The notes under the pieces: generated by a model
Told to the model about the DNA's origin: nothing
What the model saw: the letters and a program-made list of their open reading frames with translations, nothing else
The model's database searches: none
Made by a program: the position numbers and the translations under genes
Part shown: piece after piece, positions 13,424 to 19,980 of the stretch
Numbering within the stretch: position 1 is the first letter of the stretch
How the letters are laid out: each line of letters begins with the position of its first letter
Source of the DNA: an uncultured Collinsella sp.
Lineage (GTDB): Bacteria > Actinomycetota > Coriobacteriia > Coriobacteriales > Coriobacteriaceae
Length of the DNA: 27,394 bases
Reading direction: 5' to 3'
NCBI GenBank assembly: GCA_902470835.1
Contig: CABRHR010000017.1
Coordinates: forward strand, 1-27,394

Positions 13424-14557
13424 ATGAGCACTTCGATTCAACCGAACGCGCCGTTTCGCGCCGATATCGTCGGCAGCTTTCTTCGTCCGCAGGCTGTAAA
13501 GGACGCCCGTGCTGCCTATGCGGCAGGCACGCTTGATGCCGGGGGGCTTAAGGCCGTCGAGGACGATGCCATTCGCGATTTGGTGGCCAAGCAGAAGGCC
13601 GCCGGCCTGCAGGTGATTACCGATGGCGAGTTCCGCCGCAGCTACTGGCACCTCGATTTTATGTGGGGACTCAACGGCATTGAGCGCCGCGCCTCGCGCA
13701 CGGGCTACATGTTCCACGATGAGGAGACTACCGCCGACACCGCCGTGGTAACCGGTCCCATTAGCGGCGAGAACCATCCGTTCGTCGAGCACTTTAAGTT
13801 TGTCAAGGCGCTTGAGGGGGAGGGCCAGATCGCGCGGCAAACCATTCCGGCGCCGATCCAGACGTTCTCCGAAGTCACGCTCGACCGCTGCGACGGCCAG
13901 CAGGAGAGTCTACGCGCCATCTACAAGACCGACGAAGAGCTCGCCGATGCCATTGCCGCAGCATACCGCACCGTGATTGCCGACCTGTATGCCGCGGGCT
14001 GCCGCAACATCCAATTTGATGACTGCACCTGGGGCATCTATTGCGATACCGACTTTGTGTCCAAGACCGGCATGAGCCCGGTTGACCTGCAAAAGGTGTC
14101 CGAGCTAGGCGTGGCGCTCAACAATGCCGCCATCGCGGGCAAGCCCGACGATCTGGTTATCAACACGCACGTGTGCCGCGGCAACTATCACTCCACGTAT
14201 GCCTTCGAGGGTGGTTATGATCCCATTGCGCCGTACCTGTTCGCACATGAGAACGTCGACGCGTTCTACCTTGAGTTCGATACGCCACGCGCCGGTGGCT
14301 TTGAGCCGCTCAAGTACGTTGCTCCCGGCAAGAAGGTCGTGCTGGGCCTGGTGACCACCAAGGCGGCTGAGCTTGAGGACGAGGACGTTATCGTCGAACG
14401 TATCCACGAGGCCGCAAAGTATGTGCCGCTCGAGAACCTGTACCTGTCGCCCCAGTGCGGCTTTGCCAGCTGCGAGATTGGCAACAAGCTGACCGAGGAC
14501 GAGCAGTGGGCAAAGATCGCGCTGGTCAAGCGCATCGCCGAGCGCGTTTGGAAGTAA
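13424..14557 (+). CDS. MetE C-terminal-like cobalamin-independent methyltransferase (YxjG/YxjH type)
   Basis: The 377-residue barrel matches the catalytic half of cobalamin-independent methionine synthase without the N-terminal half, as in B. subtilis YxjG/YxjH. Zinc ligands are visible as His249 and Cys251 (NTHVCRGNYH), Glu284 (YLEFD) and Cys345 (SPQCGF). The N-terminal ADIVGSFLRP and ITDGEFRR segments are also typical. It probably transfers a methyl group to homocysteine or a related thiol; the methyl donor is uncertain because the folate-binding half is missing. The start at 13424 is chosen since AAAGGGAG lies between it and an upstream ATG at 13406. Control by the preceding LysR gene is likely. 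Confidence 0.9.
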   Translation: MSTSIQPNAPFRADIVGSFLRPQAVKDARAAYAAGTLDAGGLKAVEDDAIRDLVAKQKAAGLQVITDGEFRRSYWHLDFMWGLNGIERRASRTGYMFHDEETTADTAVVTGPISGENHPFVEHFKFVKALEGEGQIARQTIPAPIQTFSEVTLDRCDGQQESLRAIYKTDEELADAIAAAYRTVIADLYAAGCRNIQFDDCTWGIYCDTDFVSKTGMSPVDLQKVSELGVALNNAAIAGKPDDLVINTHVCRGNYHSTYAFEGGYDPIAPYLFAHENVDAFYLEFDTPRAGGFEPLKYVAPGKKVVLGLVTTKAAELEDEDVIVERIHEAAKYVPLENLYLSPQCGFASCEIGNKLTEDEQWAKIALVKRIAERVWK

Positions 14558-14680
14558 CGCTACCGCTTGTAGGTGACGGCGCGTGCGAGACATGGCGTAT
14601 CACGTACAATGGTTCGGATCGTATCGTTCGGGCAGGTTATCCGATATGCCTGATCGCCCTTCCATCATGAAAGGACTTCC

Positions 14681-16015
14681 ATGTCCCAATCCTCGACGCC
14701 CGCCGTCACCGATGCCATCTACGATGCATCATCGCTCGGCCGCCCGCGCATGTTCGTGTTGGGTTTGCAACACATGTTTGCGATGTTCGGAGCCACGGTG
14801 CTCGTGCCCGTACTCACCGGCCTTTCCGTTTCGGCGACGCTTCTGTTCGCCGGCATCGGCACGCTGCTGTTTCATTTTCTATCGCGCGGTAAGGTGCCCG
14901 CGTTTCTGGGCTCGTCGTTTGCCTTTATCGCGGGTTATGCCGCCATTGCACCCAACGGCGAGGCCGAGCTTTTGCCTTACGCTTGCCTGGGCGTTGCCTG
15001 CGCCGGCCTGCTCTATCCGGTGCTGGCGGCGCTGTTCCGCGCATTTGGCGCCAAGCGTGTCATGCGCTTCTTTCCGCCGGTGGTGACCGGTCCCATCGTC
15101 ATTTCCATCGGCCTGATCCTGGCGAGCTCTGCCATTGCCAACTGCCAGACCAACTGGCTTGTCGCCGTTATCGCTGTGGCCGTGATCGTCATCTGCAACA
15201 TCTGGGGCCGCGGCATGGTCAAGATCGTGCCGATTTTGCTGGGCGTTGTGGTGAGCTATGCCGTTGCGGCCGCGTTGGGCGAGGTCGACTTCTCTGGCGT
15301 CGCAGCCGCCCCCTGGGTCGGTCTGCCCATCGTGTGGGACAACACCGTGTTTGCGCTCTTTGGCCCGCAGTTCGATAGCGGTCTTGCCACGACGGCCATC
15401 ATCACCATCATGCCGCTGGCCTTTGCGACCATGATTGAGCACATTGGCGATATCTCCGCCATTGGCTCTACCTGCGAACGCAATTACATTGCCGATCCCG
15501 GTCTGCACCGTACCCTGCTCGGCGATGGCCTGGCGACCATCTTGGCATCGCTCTTTGGCGCCCCCGCCAACACTACGTATGGCGAGAACACCGGCGTGCT
15601 TGCGCTTACGCGCGTGTTCGACCCACGCGTGATTCGCATTGCCGCGTGCTGCGCCATTGTCCTCTCGTTCTGCCCCAAGTTCGCTGCGGTGATTGCCGCC
15701 ATGCCGGCGTGCGTTATCGGCGGCGTGTCGCTCGTGCTCTACGGCATGATCAGTGCCGTGGGCGTTCGCAACCTTATCGAAAACCAGGTCGATTTCCAGA
15801 ACAACCGCAATGTGCTGGTTGCGGCTCTGGTGCTCGTGCTTTCGCTCGGCATTGCCTACAGTACCGCCGGTGCCATCGTGCTGGAGCTGGGCGGCGTGAC
15901 GATTTCGCTTTCGGGCCTTGCCGTGGGCTCGCTGGTGGGCATTGTGCTCAACGCCATCCTGCCCGGTAATGACTTTGAGTTCGATACTTCCGAGCTTGAG
16001 GAGACTGCTGAATAG
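14681..16015 (+). CDS. uraA: Uracil/xanthine permease, NCS2 family (UraA-like)
   Basis: This 444-residue integral membrane protein of about 14 segments is a nucleobase:proton symporter. UraA-type marks are FGATVLVPVLTGLSVSATLLFAGIGTLLFH near the N terminus, PAFLGSSFAFIAGY, the EHIGDISAIG segment with the substrate-binding Glu, and GAPANTTYGENTGVLALT with the second Glu. Uracil is the most likely substrate. The ribosome binding site is AAAGGAC. It follows the MetE-like gene by 123 bp, with TACAAT at about 14610 as a possible -10. No PyrR site or riboswitch was recognised in that gap. A long bidirectional terminator ends it. Confidence 0.92.
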   Translation: MSQSSTPAVTDAIYDASSLGRPRMFVLGLQHMFAMFGATVLVPVLTGLSVSATLLFAGIGTLLFHFLSRGKVPAFLGSSFAFIAGYAAIAPNGEAELLPYACLGVACAGLLYPVLAALFRAFGAKRVMRFFPPVVTGPIVISIGLILASSAIANCQTNWLVAVIAVAVIVICNIWGRGMVKIVPILLGVVVSYAVAAALGEVDFSGVAAAPWVGLPIVWDNTVFALFGPQFDSGLATTAIITIMPLAFATMIEHIGDISAIGSTCERNYIADPGLHRTLLGDGLATILASLFGAPANTTYGENTGVLALTRVFDPRVIRIAACCAIVLSFCPKFAAVIAAMPACVIGGVSLVLYGMISAVGVRNLIENQVDFQNNRNVLVAALVLVLSLGIAYSTAGAIVLELGGVTISLSGLAVGSLVGIVLNAILPGNDFEFDTSELEETAE

Positions 16016-16032
16016 TAGCTGCGTTCAGCCAA

Positions 16033-16080
16033 ATTAAAAATGGCGTCCATGCGTATGTACGCGTGGGCGCCATTTTTAAT
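16033..16080. terminator. Bidirectional intrinsic terminator between uraA and the esterase
   Basis: ATTAAAAATGGCG (16033-16045) pairs perfectly with 16068-16080, and the stem continues inward with few G-U pairs to a 4-nt loop at 16055-16058. A- and T-runs at the two ends supply a U-tract on both strands. The esterase stop codon (16076-16078) lies inside the right arm. Confidence 0.92.
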
Positions 16081-16789
16081 GCGTCAGTATCCAGTGGATG
16101 CCGCACGCCATGCGCAGGTCAGTTTGGGCAAAGTGGTTGCCGGGGTTGAGCTCCAGCGTTGTTGGAATGTCACGCTCTATAAACAGCTCTTCCATCGCGT
16201 GCGTATCGTCGAGTACGTGCCGCATCATGCGGTTGGGCGTCTTGGTTTCATTTTTACCGAGCGACAGATAGGCGGCGTCGGGCGTGGCTGTCATCGTGCG
16301 CTCGCGCGCGTAGTCGATAAAGCCGGGGAACCACAGCGACCCCGATGCACTTGCCGCGCGCTCAAAGACATCTGTTTGCCAAAGTGTCCACAGTGCAAAA
16401 AGACCCGCCAACGAGTAGCCGGCAACGCCGCGCCAGGCGGGCGGTTGCGGGAGCGATGATTCGGCCTGGGGGATTATCTGCTTCAACAACTCGTCAAGAA
16501 AACCAGCAGCCTGTCCACCAAAGGGCTCGGCATCTCGTATAGTTCCCTCACATTCCCAGGGGCTCAGCTCGCGATTCCAATCGAGCCCTCCAATGGCGAC
16601 AAGGGTGAATGGCGGGCAGTCGAGCTCTCGGCAGCGCTCGTAGACTTCACTACCGTCGCCCATAACCACGGGGAGGTAGATGACGGGCGCGCCTTCCACA
16701 CACTCTGAATAAACGGTTATCTGCTTATGATGCGCTTCCAAGGCAGGCTTCTCTCGGTGTTGTGATATTGACAGCCTCAATTGTCGCAC
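16076..16789 (-). CDS. Alpha/beta-hydrolase, esterase D / Fes-like family
   Basis: The product (up to 237 residues) resembles the PF00756 putative esterase family. The nucleophile elbow is GYSLAG with Ser126, the family-typical ASGSLWFPGF follows, and a C-terminal His is in NPGNHF. Members hydrolyse acyl esters, S-formylglutathione or siderophore esters; the substrate is not evident. There is no signal peptide. The start is uncertain: the GTG at 16789 has no ribosome binding site, while a TTG at 16741 has a weak GAGAGAAG before it and begins close to the ITVYSE strand. The terminator of the upstream permease ends only 22 bp before the GTG, which favours the inner start or read-through. Confidence 0.78.
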   Translation of the reverse strand: MRQLRLSISQHREKPALEAHHKQITVYSECVEGAPVIYLPVVMGDGSEVYERCRELDCPPFTLVAIGGLDWNRELSPWECEGTIRDAEPFGGQAAGFLDELLKQIIPQAESSLPQPPAWRGVAGYSLAGLFALWTLWQTDVFERAASASGSLWFPGFIDYARERTMTATPDAAYLSLGKNETKTPNRMMRHVLDDTHAMEELFIERDIPTTLELNPGNHFAQTDLRMACGIHWILTH

Positions 16790-16810
16790 GCTGGCACGGG
16801 GGCAGACGCT

Positions 16811-16851
16811 AAAAGAAAGGCGCGGAGCCGTTCGATGCGACTCCGCGCCTT
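16811..16851 (-). terminator. Intrinsic terminator after the purine permease
   Basis: AAGGCGCGGAG (16817-16827) pairs with CTCCGCGCCTT (16841-16851). On the minus strand the stem is followed by TCTTTT (16816-16811). It lies 28 bp past the permease stop codon. Confidence 0.9.
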
Positions 16852-16878
16852 GTTGTTTTGCTTCGGCAGACTATGCCG

Positions 16879-18189
16879 TTACGCTACGAAGAAGTAGACG
16901 AGGAAGGCAAGGGCTGCGATCCACATGAGCGGCTTGATCTTGGAGGCCTCGCCCTTAAAGAGCGCGACGATCACGTAGGCGATAAAGCCCAGGCCAATGC
17001 CGGCAGAGATGGAGTAGGTGAAGGGCACGCCGGCGACAATCATGAACGCCGGGAAACCCTGCGACACGTCGGACCAGTCGATCTCGGAGGCCTCGCTCAT
17101 CATGAGGTAGCCGACGTAGACCAGAGCACCGCAGGTGGCGGCGCTGGAAACGATGGTGACGATGGGGGAGAAGAACGCGGCGAGAATGAACAACACGCCG
17201 GTGGTGACGGAGGTGAGGCCCGTGCGGCCACCGTCGGCAGCGCCAGAGGTGGACTCGACGAAGGTGGTGATGGAGGAGACGCCCATGAAACCGCCCACAG
17301 CAGCGGCGGCGGAGTCGACGATCAGGATCTCCTTGATATCCTCGACGTTGCCGTCGTCGGTGAGGAACTCGCCCTGCTTGGCCACGGCCATCGCGGTGCC
17401 CATGGTGTCGAAGAAGTCGCTCATGAGCAGCGAGAACGAGATGACGAGGAGCGTGGGGTCGGTAAGGACCTTGACGATGGCGGGCACGCCGCCGGCGTCG
17501 GCGATGGGGCCACCGATGCTCGAGAAGTCGAGCGGGGCGATGATACCGGTCGGAGCCTGGGTCACACCTAGGGGGATACCGGCGATGACGGCGACGACGA
17601 TGCCGATGAGCAGCGAGCCGGGGACGTTGCGGCAGGCAAGGGCGACTGTCACCAGGATGGAGATGATGCCGACGATGAAGGTGGGGGAGGTGATGTCGCC
17701 CAGACCGACGAGTGTACCGGCGCCAGCGGTGATAATGCCGGCATCGCACAGGCCAATCATGGCGATGAACAGGCCCAGGCCCACCGAGATAGCGTGGCGC
17801 AGAACCACGGGGATGGCGTCCATGATGGCCTCGCGCAGGCCACAAAGCACGAGCAGCAAGATGACGACGCCCTCAAGGAAGATGACGCTCATGGCCACGT
17901 GCCAGTCGCCGCCGCAGACGGTGGTGGTGATTCCGGCGATCATCGCGTTGACGCCTAAGCCCGACGCGCAGGCGAGCGGGCGGTTGGCGAAGATGCCCAT
18001 GCAGATGGTCATGATGCCGGCGCCCAGGCAGGTGGCACAGGCGAGCGCTCCCGCATCGATGCCAGCGCCCGAGAGCACCGCGGGGTTGACGGCGATGATA
18101 TAGGCCATCGCCAGGAATGTTGTCAGTCCAGCGCGGAATTCGGTCCCGATTGTGGACTTGCGCTCGCTGACGTGAAATAGTTCGTCCAT
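16879..18189 (-). CDS. AzgA/PbuG-type adenine/guanine/hypoxanthine permease (NCS2)
   Basis: This 436-residue transporter has about 13 membrane segments and the marks of the AzgA branch: GLTTFLAMAYIIAVNPAVLS near the N terminus, ANRPLACASGLGVNAM, SDFFDTMGTAMAVAKQGEF and AAAVGGFMGVSSITTFVES. It should import purine bases with protons; adenine versus guanine/hypoxanthine cannot be decided. The start at 18189 (MDELFHV) is chosen because GGAAAGGG precedes it and conserved sequence begins soon after; upstream in-frame starts cover the leader. No purine riboswitch was recognised upstream. It is divergent from the deformylase-like gene. Confidence 0.92.
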   Translation of the reverse strand: MDELFHVSERKSTIGTEFRAGLTTFLAMAYIIAVNPAVLSGAGIDAGALACATCLGAGIMTICMGIFANRPLACASGLGVNAMIAGITTTVCGGDWHVAMSVIFLEGVVILLLVLCGLREAIMDAIPVVLRHAISVGLGLFIAMIGLCDAGIITAGAGTLVGLGDITSPTFIVGIISILVTVALACRNVPGSLLIGIVVAVIAGIPLGVTQAPTGIIAPLDFSSIGGPIADAGGVPAIVKVLTDPTLLVISFSLLMSDFFDTMGTAMAVAKQGEFLTDDGNVEDIKEILIVDSAAAAVGGFMGVSSITTFVESTSGAADGGRTGLTSVTTGVLFILAAFFSPIVTIVSSAATCGALVYVGYLMMSEASEIDWSDVSQGFPAFMIVAGVPFTYSISAGIGLGFIAYVIVALFKGEASKIKPLMWIAALAFLVYFFVA

Positions 18190-18343
18190 GCATACCCTTT
18201 CCTTGTTCGGCCCCGAGTTTAGGCCGATTGACACGAACTCACCCACTATAGCCCCTTTACGACGCTGTTGTTCCTCGCATGTTGATGTTCGGCGCTTTGT
18301 AGCAGACGGACGGTATTTTTCGCATGAAAATGTGTGGGTACCG

Positions 18344-18349
18344 TATACT
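18344..18349 (+). promoter_or_regulatory. Possible -10 box of the deformylase-like gene
   Basis: TATACT lies 34 bp upstream of the chosen start codon, with a GGAGG ribosome binding site at 18374-18378 between them. No convincing -35 hexamer is seen at 16-18 bp. Confidence 0.4.
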
Positions 18350-18382
18350 TAAGCGGTTACAACGACCCCTATGGAGGAACGT

Positions 18383-18802
18383 ATGATTAAAGAGCTTTGC
18401 CACGACGAGGCTATCCTGTCCCAGCGTTGCGAGGTTGCGACCGTCGAGGACGAGTCGGTTGCTCAGGACCTGATCGATACCATCAAGTCGCTCGACGATG
18501 CCGGCTGCTTGGCCGCCAACCAGATTGGCGTTACCAAGAAGGTCTGCGTCTATCTGGACGACGCCGGCGAGCCCCACGTGCTCTATAACCCCCGTCTGGT
18601 GTTTGGCCTGGGAGCCAGCAAGATGGAGGAGAGCTGCCTGACGCACGAGGAGGTCACCAAGTCCACGCGCTATATCAAGTGCAAGGTCGCTTATGACGTG
18701 ATCGTCGACGGCAAGATGCGCGAGCGCAAGCAGGACTTTGTGGGCTTCGAGGCGCAGATGATTCAACACATGATTGACCACTGTCTAGGAAAGTTGGTCT
18801 AA
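18383..18802 (+). CDS. Peptide deformylase-like protein lacking the catalytic Glu
   Basis: The 139-residue protein aligns with short peptide deformylases, which remove formyl from the N-terminal Met of new proteins. Motif 1 is CLAANQIGV with Gln47, motif 2 is ESCLT with metal ligand Cys85, and motif 3 is QHMIDH with His129 and His133. In active enzymes motif 3 is QHExDH; here the general-base Glu is Met130. Metal binding could persist while the known catalysis should be lost or strongly reduced. The start at 18383 follows GGAGG; an ATG at 18371 lies before that site and is rejected. A second deformylase with the Glu occurs at 26013-26423. The change may be lineage-typical rather than a local mutation. 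Confidence 0.85.
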   Translation: MIKELCHDEAILSQRCEVATVEDESVAQDLIDTIKSLDDAGCLAANQIGVTKKVCVYLDDAGEPHVLYNPRLVFGLGASKMEESCLTHEEVTKSTRYIKCKVAYDVIVDGKMRERKQDFVGFEAQMIQHMIDHCLGKLV

Positions 18803-18804
18803 GG

Positions 18805-18870
18805 GGACCAAAGCACCGCACTTCGTCTCTTTTGGTCCGGGCGTGACATTGTTGTCATGTCCGGGCTTTT
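18805..18870 (+). terminator. Terminator with an overlapping alternative hairpin
   Basis: 18835-18848 pairs with 18853-18866 (14 bp, three G-U pairs, loop TTGT) and is followed by TTTTGTGTTT, a good intrinsic terminator after the deformylase-like gene. An alternative hairpin joins GGACCAAA (18805-18812) to TTTGGTCC (18831-18838); its right arm is also the left base of the terminator. The two folds exclude each other in part. Confidence 0.7.
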
Positions 18871-18933
18871 GTGTTTAGCGCCTTTTTGTTTGGTGACAAT
18901 AACCTTAGCAGGAACGTAAAGCTAGGAGGCGCT

Positions 18934-19899
18934 ATGTGTACGAGCATTCGATTTACCGATAATTCTGGCCACATGTATCTAGGCCGCAACCTCGACTGGA
19001 GCTTTGACTACGGCCAACAGGTTCGCGTGATGCCGCGCGGGTTCCACATTCCGTATTCGTTTATCGACGATGCGTCGGCGGCACACGCGGTAATCGGCAT
19101 GTGCATCGATTACGAGAACTACCCTATGTTTTTCGACTGCGGTAACGATGCGGGTCTGGCTGTGGCGGGGCTCAACTTCCCCGGCTATGCCGAGTATGCC
19201 GATGGCCCTGTCGACGGCAAGAACAATATCGCGGCCTATGAGTTTCCCCTGTGGGTGGCAGCGACGTTCTCGACGGTCGATGAGGTCGAGGCCGCGCTGC
19301 GCGACACGGTGATTGTCGCCAAATCTGCCGGAGAGGGGCTGGGCGTGTCACTGCTCCATTGGATTATCGGCGACAGCCAACGCAGCATCGTGGTCGAGAT
19401 GATGGCTGACGGCCTGCATGTATACGACAATCCGGTCGACACCCTTGCCAATCAGCCGACTTTCCCGTGGCACATGGAAAACCTGCGCACCTATATCACG
19501 GCCACAAGCGATTTTCCGCAGACGGCGACATGGCGTGGCGCCGAGCTTAAGCCCTATGGAGCCGGTGCCGGCATGCACGGCATTCCGGGCGATTGCTATT
19601 CGCCGAGCCGTTTTGTAAAGGCGGCGTACCTCAATGCCAATTACCCGCAAAAGGAGAGCGAGACCGAAAACGTCGTTCGCATGTTCCGCTCGCTCGAGGG
19701 CGTGGTGATGATCGAGGGAGCGTCCAGGATGGGCGATGGCAAGTTCGAGAAGACTATCTACACTGGATGCTTTAGCGCGCGCACGGGCAATTATTACTAC
19801 GCGATGTATGGGGATCCGTCGATTCGCTACGTGAGCCTGATGGATGCCGAGGGCGCGAGCCCCGATAGACTCGTGGTTCCCGAGCCGCGTCGTTCGTAG
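18934..19899 (+). CDS. bsh: Bile salt hydrolase (choloylglycine hydrolase)
   Basis: This Ntn-hydrolase cleaves the amide bond of glycine- and taurine-conjugated bile acids in the cytoplasm. The 321-residue product begins MCTSI, so removal of Met exposes the nucleophile Cys2. Arg18 and Asp21 (LGRNLDW), Asn81 (GLNFPG), Asn173 (LANQP) and the Arg in SPSRFVKAAY fill the other active-site places. Asn at the GLNFPG place argues for bile salt over penicillin V, where acylases usually have Tyr. The second residue after the Asn173 site is Gln-Pro rather than the common Asn/Ser-Pro. The start at 18934 has AGGAGG four bases upstream; longer readings are excluded because the Cys must be second. It is monocistronic, between two terminators. 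Confidence 0.94.
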   Translation: MCTSIRFTDNSGHMYLGRNLDWSFDYGQQVRVMPRGFHIPYSFIDDASAAHAVIGMCIDYENYPMFFDCGNDAGLAVAGLNFPGYAEYADGPVDGKNNIAAYEFPLWVAATFSTVDEVEAALRDTVIVAKSAGEGLGVSLLHWIIGDSQRSIVVEMMADGLHVYDNPVDTLANQPTFPWHMENLRTYITATSDFPQTATWRGAELKPYGAGAGMHGIPGDCYSPSRFVKAAYLNANYPQKESETENVVRMFRSLEGVVMIEGASRMGDGKFEKTIYTGCFSARTGNYYYAMYGDPSIRYVSLMDAEGASPDRLVVPEPRRS

Positions 19900-19920
19900 C
19901 TCACTGGTCCGTTGCGACAT

Positions 19921-19958
19921 AAAACGGCCTCGCACCTCTTATGAGATGCGAGGCCGTT
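19921..19958. terminator. Bidirectional terminator between bsh and kup
   Basis: AACGGCCTCGCA (19923-19934) pairs perfectly with TGCGAGGCCGTT (19947-19958). On the minus strand it is followed by TTTT (with the A-run at 19921-19924), ending kup; on the plus strand it lies 21 bp after the bsh stop with only GTTGT following. Confidence 0.88.
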
Positions 19959-19980
19959 GTCGTCAATGGCTGGTGGCGTG

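Noticed and set aside
18190..18340. Purine riboswitch before the AzgA-type permease
   Set aside because: The conserved loop sequences of the purine aptamer could not be found on the minus strand.
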